This document shows, one piece after another, positions 48,834 through 59,156 of a stretch of 64,000 bases of DNA (position 1 is its first letter; every line of letters begins with the position of its first letter). Source of the stretch: Capillidium heterosporum. Taxonomy: Eukaryota; Entomophthoromycota; Entomophthoromycetes; Entomophthorales; Capillidiaceae. The stretch lies in NCBI GenBank assembly GCA_016630905.1, contig WBMQ01000014.1:1-64000 (forward strand), written 5' to 3'. The notes beneath the pieces are model-generated. The model was given only the letters and a program-made list of their open reading frames with translations, was not told where the DNA came from and ran no database searches. The position numbers and the translations under genes are program-made.

Positions 48834-50257
48834 CCTCGAAATTTAATTATCGGCTTGATGGAGTCTAAAGAATAATATTACGTACGACCTCTTTAGACTA
48901 TTTTTACCTAATTGCTTCGCCATGTGGACTGTAACTAAATGTTTAAATGCTTTGGTTCCTGATCGTACTGTACAGCGTGCTACAGCTTACATGTAAAATT
49001 TCATTTTAAGTCATAAGGATTGCAATTTCGGATGGTTTCCAAATTTGCCAGCGAATGAAAGTTGATTCGAGGGCTCATGCTTTTAAATCATCTATAAGAT
49101 AGAATCTAATCTGCTGGTATGTTCAAAATTAATAGTACCCAATGCACCTAGGTTTTATAAGGCTATGAAAATATGTATAAGGATTTTGACAATTTAAACA
49201 AAGTAATAGCTAAATATGTGTCAAGCAATCTATAGTATTTATGGGTAAAATTACAACCTATTTTAAGGACGCTTAGCCTTTAAGCTTACATTTACATTAT
49301 TTTAGGGGTGGTATGGAATTGCACTACCTTTAAAGAATAATAGCTCTCTAAATAGAATACAAGTTTTAGTAATGGGGAATTATTACTATTTTTCGGCACA
49401 TTTATGTAGTTATTTTCGGATTAATTTTACAGATTCAGTATATTTTCATTATAATTATTCGATATAAACCTTTGATATTTCAGACACAATTTCAGTTGAT
49501 CTATGAAAATCATTTTAAGTGTTTAGGATGGACAAACAATAACTGAACTTTTGGCAGTGATTGAAGCAGTCAGCTAATAAGCATAAACTTATAGAAGAAA
49601 GATAGCAATATTCACAAACCGTTATTTTGAAATGATACTAATCCAGTATGCTATAAGGTTTATAATTTTAATTTTAAATAAACTTCTCAACATTGTCGTA
49701 CTTAAAAGCATCTTGTAGATACCTACAGAAATTAATTTGTATCACTTTTGAACAAATATCTTAGTATACCGGTATGGTTAAGATCCACAAGTTAAAAAAC
49801 AGATAATATCAACTATTCAAGCCAAGTAAAGTCAACATAGTTTGGTCAAAGCTCACAGCTTACTTTAATGCTTTCTAATTTTTTAGGCTCATACAAATCA
49901 ATGGTCGAAAATAAGACATCCAAGATAGGCTATCGATTTGTACACCTTTATGTTTTAAGTATAAGAAGATCTTCATATGCATTGAAAACTGGGGTTTATT
50001 ATAAAAGGTATAGGACTAAAACTTTAAACCTGTCGATGATAGTACGTTTTGGATATAGCTCCTATACAGACACTATTACATAAATCTAAATATACAATTG
50101 ATTTATCTATTTAAAGGTAGGTGTTAAAGCTGTTTGATATCCACTATAGGTCATTTTCACATTCTTAGTTATTTGAAGCGGGGTACATATAAAATAAAGA
50201 TCAAAAAATGTGCATATATAGCCTAATGGGAATTTTTAGAGAATACTGTGAATCAAG

Positions 50258-50276
50258 CTTACTCATTTAAGCTTAG
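50258..50276 (+). promoter_or_regulatory. upstream block shared by the two cysteine-rich genes (first copy)
   Basis: CTTACTCATTTAAGCTTAG occurs here, 139 bp before the ATG at 50416, and again at 52057-52075, 156 bp before the start of the second copy. After it both have a TGCTGT and a CTTTGCGT/CCTTGCGT. It is either a kept regulatory site or simply leftover similarity from the duplication. Confidence 0.55.
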
Positions 50277-50415
50277 AAAGTGCTGTGATTAAACACTTTG
50301 CGTGCTAAGGGGAGTCTTCCAAATTAGCTACATTTGCTTCGTTTTTAGCTTTCAAATTTCTTAAATTTAGTATATAAAAAGGCCTTGACGTATTCAAAAA
50401 AGATATAATCGAAGA

Positions 50416-51244
50416 ATGTTGCCTATATTTTTAATTGCATTTTTACTTATCTTTAGCAGTTGTGCTGAATGGTGCGAATTCAGATATACCCGAAGACAAA
50501 GCGAGGCAAGTATAACTTACCCGTTATGAAACTTGCTACTGGGACAATAAGGATATAGATCAATGTTCTGTAGTATCAAAGCAGATATATGACTTTTTAG
50601 ATAAGCAAAGTAATTCTGGCTTCAAAAATAGAATTAGACTTAACTTCAGTACATGTATACACCATCACGACAAGGACCTCTTTTGCGGTATCTGCAGTGA
50701 GTTTGGTAAGTTCAAGTCCATGTGCAGAGATCTTGGAGGAACCTTAAATCCATCATTCAACTCAAATGGCAAGTGTGAACCCAACCGTAGAAAACAACCT
50801 GTTGAAGATCCCATAGAAGCAGATGGTTCCTTTCATTTTGGCATCCGGTATTTTATAAAGGGGGTTCCTTCTAATAAGTATTGGCATAATTATATGGCTC
50901 TTGATGGTAAGAAAGTTGTAGGAGAAGATGTACCGTCATATGTCATGTTTAAGCCTGCAGAAGAAGACGAAGAAGAAGACGAAGAAGACAAAGGCAAATA
51001 TTACTTGGTTATCGAGAATAGTACGGCAGGTATTGATGATGAGGATATCCTTATAACCAATACTGAGTTTGATATCCCATTTAAAATTCAGAAGACTGAC
51101 GCGAAAACTTTTGTTTTTATGGATGCCATAGCTGGGGATTTCATTCAAGATACAGCAACTGGATTCACTTTGACAGAGAAAATGGAGTTGGCGGCGAAAT
51201 TTACCATTGAAGATACTTTTCCACGTAATCAAATATTTAATTGA
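50416..51244 (+). CDS. secreted cysteine-rich protein of unknown function, with acidic tract
   Basis: Two exons (50416-50509, 50559-51244) with a 49-nt GT-AG intron give 259 residues. A signal peptide (MLPIFLIAFLLIFSSC) starts the protein. The next 120 residues hold most cysteines (WCEF, NQC, FSTC, DLFCGICSEFGKF, SMCRDLGG, GKCEP), then a largely cysteine-free part with a short acidic run (AEEDEEEDEEDKGK) and a beta-rich end. I do not recognise the family. A truncated relative lies 1 kb downstream. The intron is richer in GC than usual, and the piece it removes contains a CYW triplet also present in the relative. If it is not an intron, a one-base frame break near 50520-50522 would be needed instead. 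A secreted effector or surface protein is possible but unproven. Confidence 0.7.
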
Positions 51245-52231
51245 TGTCTTTATATCATAAATAGTGCCAGATTTTTATTAATTTACAAGTTTTTCAAATT
51301 CAATAATTTAACAATATATCACTATCAACTAAATAAGATTTATAACAAGATTAATTGAAGAATAAACTAAAGCTTCAATTTTTTGAAATATTTACTACTT
51401 TTTATTAACATATATGATTTTGAATTAGATCATTTTGGTTATATTTGCAGGATTGATAAAGTAAACCAATTATAATTCATACTAATTAATACGAATAATC
51501 AATTAAAATATGTTACACTTATGTACATAGTTGGTTGATATAAGCCTACATCTATGTTATTTAGGTATAAAGTTAACTGTAAGTTGTTTAGGAAGCTGGA
51601 ATAGATTTAAATATAGAGCTTCCAAAAAAATTATATTTTCTCAATTTGGCAAATAGATGCAGACTCAAATTAGGAGCTAGGTACTTCTCAATACATTCTA
51701 TCCCAAAAATATCCATCTAAAAAATCACATATCATTGTATAATAACTATTTTAATTATTTATAATGTGTTATTTGAAACTTCGAGTATATCTTGGGATGA
51801 ACTCTAACACATTTGAGTTCAGAATAATAGCCCTGATATTTATTTCAAACTATTTAAGAACTTTTGTTATTCTTATAACGATATATATTTTTTTATCCAA
51901 AAACAGTGCCTTACAATAAAATATTTTACAATTTTAGTACCATTATTTTGACTATCGCTAATTTGTATTAGGGGTTGTATCCATACTTATAGCCATTTGA
52001 AATCCAAATGAACCTCATATATCTTAATGTGATTTTAAATAACTCTACAAATACTACTTACTCATTTAAGCTTAGGATATGCTGTTTAAACCCCTTGCGT
52101 AATCCAAAATATAGTATTGGATCTGGTGGGTTAACTTCAAGCTAACTACTTTAACTCCCTTTTATAATTCAAATTTCATATATTTTTGCGCATATAAAGA
52201 TCTTGAAACATTCGAATTTTATAATTAAACA
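51245..52231. other. intergenic
   Basis: About 1 kb, very AT-rich, between the two cysteine-rich paralogues. It contains the second copy of the shared upstream block. Nothing else. Confidence 0.5.
52057..52075 (+). promoter_or_regulatory. upstream block shared by the two cysteine-rich genes (second copy)
   Basis: Exact 19-bp match to 50258-50276, at similar distance from the gene start. Confidence 0.55.
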
Positions 52232-52758
52232 ATGATATTTCAAATTTGTTTGTAATTTTTCTAATATTTAGCTGCTATGCTAAACAATGTAATTTCAAAT
52301 ACATCCGTAAATAATCGGAGGCGAACATAATCAATTGCTACAGGGCTTGTTACTGGTCAAGTATATATGTAGAAAAGTGCCCTAAGATGGTGAAAGAGAT
52401 GCATAACTTTTTAGAGAAGCTGTGGAATCAAAGCTACGATGAAAAAACGAACTTAAACCTTGACATCTGCCGCTACGTACATAAAAAGGATCTATTCTGT
52501 GGTATTTACAGCGAGTCTGGCAAATTTGGGTCCAAGTGTAAGAGCCTGGATGGATTTATAGGTATCTCACTTGGATCAGGAGATCTATGTGAACCAGTTA
52601 TTGCTGAGCTTGAGGATCCTTTTATTAACTACCTATCCTACATTTTGAAGGAAGCCTCTTTTAACAAGCATTGGCGCACCAACTTAAGTAGCATAGATGT
52701 TAAAACTGAAAGGAAGTCTGGATCTTATAGTTTCCTTTTCTCCAGTACAGGTACATGA
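52232..52758 (+). pseudogene. degraded paralogue of the cysteine-rich secreted protein
   Basis: A frame from about 52387 to 52758 clearly matches the upstream gene (DLFCGIYSESGKFGSKCKSL, GDLCEP, NKHWRTNL). Upstream, a start ATG at 52232 and a hydrophobic stretch can be lined up with the signal peptide, but the frame changes within it (ATG ATA TTT CAA ATT then TG before TTT GTA), and the CYAKQC part needs either a stop to be passed or a 66-nt intron (GTAAAT at about 52305 to TAG) with poor support. The match is lost near 52750, well before the end of the relative, so about 110 C-terminal residues are gone. It is best read as a dying copy. A short independent secreted protein is the alternative. 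Confidence 0.65.
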
Positions 52759-54309
52759 AACATTGATAAAAATAGAATGAGCAGGAGTAGAAATACTGTT
52801 ATTGTCTTTAGGGGCATACCATTTCAACTTAATTAAGAGGGCTAGCAAAACTGCTTTTTCAAAATAAGCAATGATAAGTTTGTTTATGATATCAAAGCTG
52901 GATTTCGTTGTAAGGAAGAGAATAGGACCAGCTACAAAGCTCACCTATAAACTATTGATTTAGTATTGCCAAGCCTATAGCTATTGTAATTTCGATCATT
53001 ATCCATTTATTTACTCTGAATACCTGTTTAGTTAGTATACAAATTTAATGGTTTACTTTTATGCTTTCCAAGGTTTTTAATTAAATTTTGAAGGAATTTG
53101 GTATATATTTTGCTTATAAATAGACATTCTATTTTTGGAGTTCAAACTTCTTGGTGGAAAAGAGAACACTTCTCAAGTTAAACTCAATCAACATTATTTT
53201 AATTGAAACAAGAACTCTATCAGTCGATATAGGACAGCGAGATACATCGGCTGGTAGGGTTCCTGTTCCAGTTAAAGTAATGCTGATTGAGTTTAACCTA
53301 GGAAACGAAGAAAAGATAGTGAATGGACAAAATTTTAAAAAATAAATTAAATGTACCTTCAATATCTAGCCTATTTAGTTTTATATGTATTATAAGTGAA
53401 CTAAACTATAGAATATATAGTTCCAAAATTTCCACCATCATAACTCTTAGACCTTTATCATCAAACCAGGGTGCAGTACAATCGTTGATTTGTGGGGATC
53501 AACTCATAAGAAAATGTTCAAACTGGCCAACTATATCTTTTAAACTTCCAAATTATTGGAATCTATTTATGTGAAGTATTATTTTGCCTCCACGAGTCAG
53601 GAGTTGTACTGTACCTTTATAGTAGCCCAAGACTAATATTTTGAAGGTGTCAGCTTCACAGTAGTTCAGAATATGATGTTTTGAAACTGGAGGATATAAT
53701 TCCAGGATACAGACTCCATCCCAATGTTTTGGTAAGGAAACTTGCTAAATTGAATTGCCGAACTATACATCAATTTATATATATAAGCTCAATATGCTGG
53801 AGAAGAATTGCCCTATAAATTTAAATATCAAGTGAAGGTTTCAAGGGATTATAGTTAAAACAATTGTTAACGGTTTGCTAAAATGGAGATAGTTATACTA
53901 GGACTAACTAAGGATTGTAGGCATCTTCCCTTCCATGAAGGTCTATGAACCAAGAATCTACCTGAACTCATGCTAATAGGTGAATTTTCTTCCTTAAAAT
54001 TCTGTGAACTTACTAATCTAGATTCTAATATCGCTGGGATAAATTTCCTGTATATGGCTAATTAGACAGCTATGGCAGTGTACTTGAACTGAAGATACAT
54101 TTATTTTATATAGTTTTACCTTCACCTACAAGCTACACGCTGAGTCTATTATCTATCAATATATTTATTATTAGAAAATAAAGTGTATATGTTAAAAAGA
54201 AGCAGTGGAGTGTTTATTACAAGACGAGATGATATATTAGTAGTTGTGGAGGTGATTAAATAACTAGGAACGGAGACTTTTAGGTGAGTAATATTGCAAG
54301 GTTGAGAAT
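52759..54309. other. intergenic with a large palindrome
   Basis: 1.55 kb after the degraded cysteine-rich gene. It contains the 121-bp palindrome listed next. Open frames at 53129-53362 (minus), 53151-53345 and 53323-53574 (plus) are not supported; the first two overlap the palindrome, which is why their peptides resemble each other. Confidence 0.55.
53177..53297. repeat. 121-bp imperfect palindrome, 55-bp arms
   Basis: The left arm (53177-53231, beginning GTTAAACTCAATCA) and the reverse complement of the right arm (53243-53297) agree at 46 of 55 positions, with an 11-nt centre. All nine differences are transitions, and in every one the left arm has A or T while the right-arm complement has G or C. 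There are no indels in the arms. It could be a fold-back element, a hairpin RNA source, or the trace of an inverted duplication. Confidence 0.85.
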
Positions 54310-54756
54310 CTAGAGTAGAAGGAAGTTCAAGTTCATCTTGGCACTCCTCAAGGACTGGTCTGAATCGCTTTGGCTAATAGTTTCAACAATGGACATGGTA
54401 TCCGACAGGGTAACACAGTTTTCCGAAGTATTTTCAGATACCTCACTGTCAGTGGATTTGCTGGTTATGGGCTGGGTCCACTGCAGGCCGAAGTTAGGAG
54501 ATCGCTGAGCCTTGACCCGGGCCCGTCTATTCTGGAACCAGATCTGCACCGATCGAACCGTCATATCCAACTCCTTGGCCAAAGCCTGCTTGGTGGTGCT
54601 GGAAGGTAAAGGATGGATCTCAAACTCCCGTTCCAAGATCTTGGTTCGCTTAGCCAGTAGTCGCTGCTTCTCCTTGGTAGTCAAGGTGATGCCCTCCATC
54701 TTGGAACCAGCCGCCTTGGATTTGGAAAAGGTGATAACATGGTAGCAATTCTCCAT
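54310..54756 (-). CDS. small homeodomain protein
   Basis: Single-exon gene of 148 residues. The homeodomain (about 27-84) runs from TTKEKQRLLAKRTKILEREF to the recognition helix RSVQIWFQNRRARVKAQR, with Trp48, Phe49, Gln50, Asn51 and Arg53 in place. The preceding 25 residues are short and basic; the following 60 are Ser/Thr/Glu-rich, a possible activation or phosphorylation region. The helix sequence resembles fungal Phx1/Yox1-type non-TALE homeodomains more than mating-type a1/alpha2, but the subtype cannot be fixed by eye. The protein is unusually short for a fungal homeobox factor, yet the frame is clean and richer in GC than its surroundings. Confidence 0.87.
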   Translation of the reverse strand: MENCYHVITFSKSKAAGSKMEGITLTTKEKQRLLAKRTKILEREFEIHPLPSSTTKQALAKELDMTVRSVQIWFQNRRARVKAQRSPNFGLQWTQPITSKSTDSEVSENTSENCVTLSDTMSIVETISQSDSDQSLRSAKMNLNFLLL

Positions 54757-57700
54757 TTTGTTGCGAGGTAGATGAGATTGTAGTTCTAAATTTGAAAATG
54801 AAAGTGAATTGTAACGTTTGTGGTTGAACCTAAGCCAGTATTTATAGTAGCTCGATAGATTAAGAACTGAAGTTCTGATTCTCTTTGCAGATTGGGAACG
54901 TATATAGTAGAATCAAATAGATTGGGTTCAAATTGGTAGTTGTAGAACCTGGTACTAAATGCATCCCGTAATTTCTTACTATTCTACCTAATTAGGTTAT
55001 ACGTTTTGAACATCTCAATAGCCAATTTATTAGCCATTTACTTTTATAGCAAGAGTCTCAAATGGGATTACCAAACTCAAGTTGTTGCAACTCGAATCCT
55101 AACCTAATTATCGACCTAAATTTAGAAACATAGAATCGAGGCGAGCCTAGGTTGGGACTAGCAAAGTGAAGCTACCCAAATGGAGACTGATCTGAGGATC
55201 TGCTTATAGCAGGTAAGGTCCACCACACTTAGCAGAATTTTCTTAACGAATAAATGTATGTATGCCTTGACATAAAAGCGATATCTTTATCCATGCCTTG
55301 ACATAGAAGGTGATTGCTTCAACCCAGGTATCGGTAGAATTACAGTTCAATAGATTTGGGCAGTAGCTGCTAATTTTACTTGCTTCGTGCTAGTGCCAAA
55401 ATGAGTATAAACAGTTTGATTTTTTCCTTTTTCGGCAATTGACCTTAAAGCATAGCTTCCAGGCTTCGTGAATTTTCGGACTAACGAAATTTTAGGAAAA
55501 GCTAACTATGAAAGGTAGATAAAAATAGATGCTGAATTACCAACTAACCTCACATAATACTTTGCAAGGTGGCCTAAAGATACATTAGGAATATGCAGAG
55601 CTACTCGAATATATTGGAGGCGAGTAGCTGGGTAGAAATACATATTTAATAGTAAATCCAATACCGCTTAGGATATATAGTAAGCTTATAGCTGTACAAA
55701 TCTGATTGGGTCCTTCATTCTACAAATATGCACATAATATGGTGAAGATGGTGTCAACTTTATCTAGGGGTAAAGATAAGCCCTTCCTAAAAATATGTAG
55801 CTGATGATGACTACTCTAGGAGTATTCGGTCTACATCCATAAACAACTATAGTAACTATATTCCAATTTATAAGCGTTGTTTGCAACAAAGTACATCTCG
55901 GCTTGATAATGTACCTTACATTAGCACATTCTGCAGCTATCTATTAAAACGCTTTACTGAAATACAATACTCCATCCCTGGATACTTATATTGAAGCTTA
56001 TAAATACCTTGCCATTCAGCATTCTTTCTAATCAACCTGTCTTATATAGGCTAATGCACTAATCACCACAAATATAGCTTTGACATAAACCTATTAGAAA
56101 TCTTCGCTACATGGAAATACCATTAAAAGCAATGGTATAAATTTTAACAGAATTGAAAAGCAAATCCGATAGTTGACTCGTCCTTTACCAATTTATTCCC
56201 AACCTTACTAGTTCCAAAATTGATTTAATTCTATGTGCAAAACACTATTATAAATCGGTAGAACATAAACAATCAATTAATTTAGCTCGGTTTGGGAACA
56301 CTTTTATGTCTATTTCAATTGTACTACCAATTTCCACACCTGATTGATGGTAAAAACAGTTCAGCCCTTTTCAAAAGTTAGGTTGTAGGAGTAAGGCCAA
56401 AAATGTAAAGGTCTCTAAAGTATTTTGTTGGCTCTAAGCTGCATTTTAGCCCATAGATAAAGTGTTTTAAGGGATGGATGGTAAATTCATCTGTATATTA
56501 GGAAAGGCTTGTTAATCTAGAAGGATTTAGCTCCTACATGTCTACGGACGAATAGTAAATATGTTGATATTTTTTCCGAGTAATAAAGACAGCAATTTAG
56601 TTTATCAAGAAATTCGGAATTAACATATATATTTTAGAAAGGCCTACATATATTACTTATGGGATATTGGAACCCAATCAGACCTTGACGGCTGTTGACT
56701 TGTCCAAACGTAAGGGATGAGTAAATTGGGTTTTAAGAACAAGCTTATATTGAGTGTTCGTATTACAAGGTTAGTTCCATCAATTAAAAATTTTGAACTA
56801 TAGCAAATTTTGAACACCCATTGATATTTTATCAATGTAGTACTATATATGTTCCAAAATAAGCTTCTGAGTTTGATACTTTAGTAATGCAGAACTTTTA
56901 TATTTATTATAAGACGGAAGCAGCATGTCTTTGGAACTACGAACATAAACTTGCAATATATTTGGGGGAACCTAAAGGTGATTATAAACTAATCGGATAC
57001 ATCTTTATCATGCTCTTTTGAGTGGAAATACAATTAAAAAGCACTATCTAAGAATCGTAATACAACTACCATTCAAGAACAAAGTATAGATAAATCATCC
57101 GTACTGTAGCCTTGTTCCATCGGTTCCAGATGTCATACGTTCCGTCCACTATAAGCAATTTCTCAAGTAATACCGATTATCTAGCTGCGTCCTATACTTT
57201 TAATAGCTATGCGAACATACTGTAAGTTATATGCAGGAAAGTAGAACCAGCAATAGTTTTGATAAAAATATATTGGCTTTTAAATTGCAGCCTATATTGT
57301 AAACCAATTTTCCTAATCTAATTTGACTGGAGCTTTTGAAATTGGATTTGGAAAACCGATGTTCATGTTACGCTAAGACCAGTAGTCAGTTCTCTACAAT
57401 CCACCTTTTATCGAAGATACTTATTTTCCTCCTTCTCAACTACCCTTCAGATATCAATATATATATAGTCTCCTTTTTCAGTAATAAAGTTCTTTAAACT
57501 TCCAACGCTTTTGTTGAATATCCCAGGTTGTAAAATTTCTGATACTTGTCTATTTTGATGACTAGGATATTGGTATCTTTGGCTGAACTTTCTAAAATAT
57601 ACCTATATAACTGATAGGATTTAATATAATGCAATAGGAAAACTACTATCTATAATTATGGGTATATACCTCTATTTTAATAATATATAGTGCAAATCAT

Positions 57701-59156
57701 ATGTATATAGTTAATTTTTGATATCTGCTCCAAATCGACTTTCTAAATCAATATAACATTTAACCAATATTTAAAGTTCACATAGCATAAGTAGAGTATA
57801 TATAGTAAGATGAGGATTAGTTTATAAACTAGCTATATAGTAGCTAGGCTTAAAAGTACAGATTATATGTATATATAGCTTAAATCAGGCTACAAGAATG
57901 AAGGTAAGTGAAGTTGGAAACTAAATTTATAAAGGTATACTCGTAGTTAAGTTTACTAGCTAACAATTATAGGATAAAAGGCCATCACAACATCGGATTT
58001 CAAGTATAAATGACACCAAGCAAAGTAAATAGGAAAAAGATTATATATTATTAATCAATCGATCAAAGTTTATGAAAATAATCTTGTCTATGTAAAATGA
58101 AGCATGAGTTGAAAAATCTAATATGAGCTTCTTACCCACCTACTTTTAGTCTAGCTTGTCTAAACTCACCATATTGGCTTTTTAAATTAAGATGTTCACC
58201 TCTAGTTAAAAAGACTTACATTAGAAACTATGATGAATTTGACTTTACTGTTACTTCATGATATTTTTTCAAGTACTAAGGAGCAGTGATGCTATTGTTT
58301 CTTTGGTGGCTAAAGGAGCTGAATCAGGTATCCATTGAATACTATATCTAAAAGTTAGCTTTGCCTCGATTTTTGAGAGTTTAATGATTTGATGACAATT
58401 TAAAGGAATTAAGATTTTGGTATATATCCGATTGAAAAAGCTTGACAAATTGAACTCAGTAAAGCTGTATATCAGTTTGGAAAACGCTTCGATTGTTGAT
58501 TTAAAAGGACCTTAGTAATAGTGTTCACTGTCAACGAACCCCTTTAAAATCTATAGCTTATGACTACAGGTACTAACTTTATGAAGATATAGTAACAATA
58601 GCGGAATATAATAAATAATAAAACTATCTATTAACTGAAGAGTAGTTTAGGTTGGCTTGATCAAATGAATGATGCTATGGCCGACCTTAATCTCAATTTA
58701 GAATCTGTTTCTGTGTTCAATTCGAAGAAATCAATCCCGTCTGACATACTAGCCTCTACTTTCTTAGATCGACCAATTGAACTGCATAACTTGAGGAAGT
58801 GATTCTCAAACTAAAAGTTACTCTACGGCTTAAGGGTAATGCTGTAGGTTGAAAGTCGCTCATTGTCGATGCGAGTCTCAACATTCATAAGCGTCGATAT
58901 ATATCAGCTTAATTTAACGAATCAGCAATAGATTTATTCTAATATTACTTGGGTAGAACTGTTTGTATTGATCGAAGTACTTTCAACCCAATATATATAA
59001 TAGGAACTATAAAAAGTAATGAAAATATTAAGCCATTTTTAAATATAAAATCCACAAATCATCAAAATATACGTTCTTCAAAAAGCAAGCACTAAAACTA
59101 CATAACATAAATTAAACTAACTAGTTATAATAGCAACCCAAAAAGTAAAAATTAAA
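54757..59156. other. longest gene-free region in the window
   Basis: 4.4 kb without any frame that looks coding. Only a spaced direct repeat (ATGCCTTGACATA near 55262 and 55293) and scattered TATATA strings were noticed. No transposon, tRNA or rRNA signal. It holds the homeobox promoter and the 3' flank of SAC1. Confidence 0.5.

Larger units (their letters stand above)
48779..50415. other. intergenic, divergent promoters
   Basis: 1.6 kb between the phosphodiesterase-like copy A and the cysteine-rich secreted gene. The small open frame at 49868-50083 is not supported. A block shared with the upstream region of the next paralogue is listed separately. Confidence 0.5.

Noticed and set aside
50506-50551. 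GC-AG intron (GCAAGT donor) in the cysteine-rich gene
   Set aside because: It also restores the frame, but a GT-AG choice (50510-50558) does the same with ordinary ends and an acceptor that lines up with the paralogue.
53129-53362. Two opposite-strand open frames with similar peptides
   Set aside because: The similarity is caused by the palindrome read from both sides, not by a duplicated gene.
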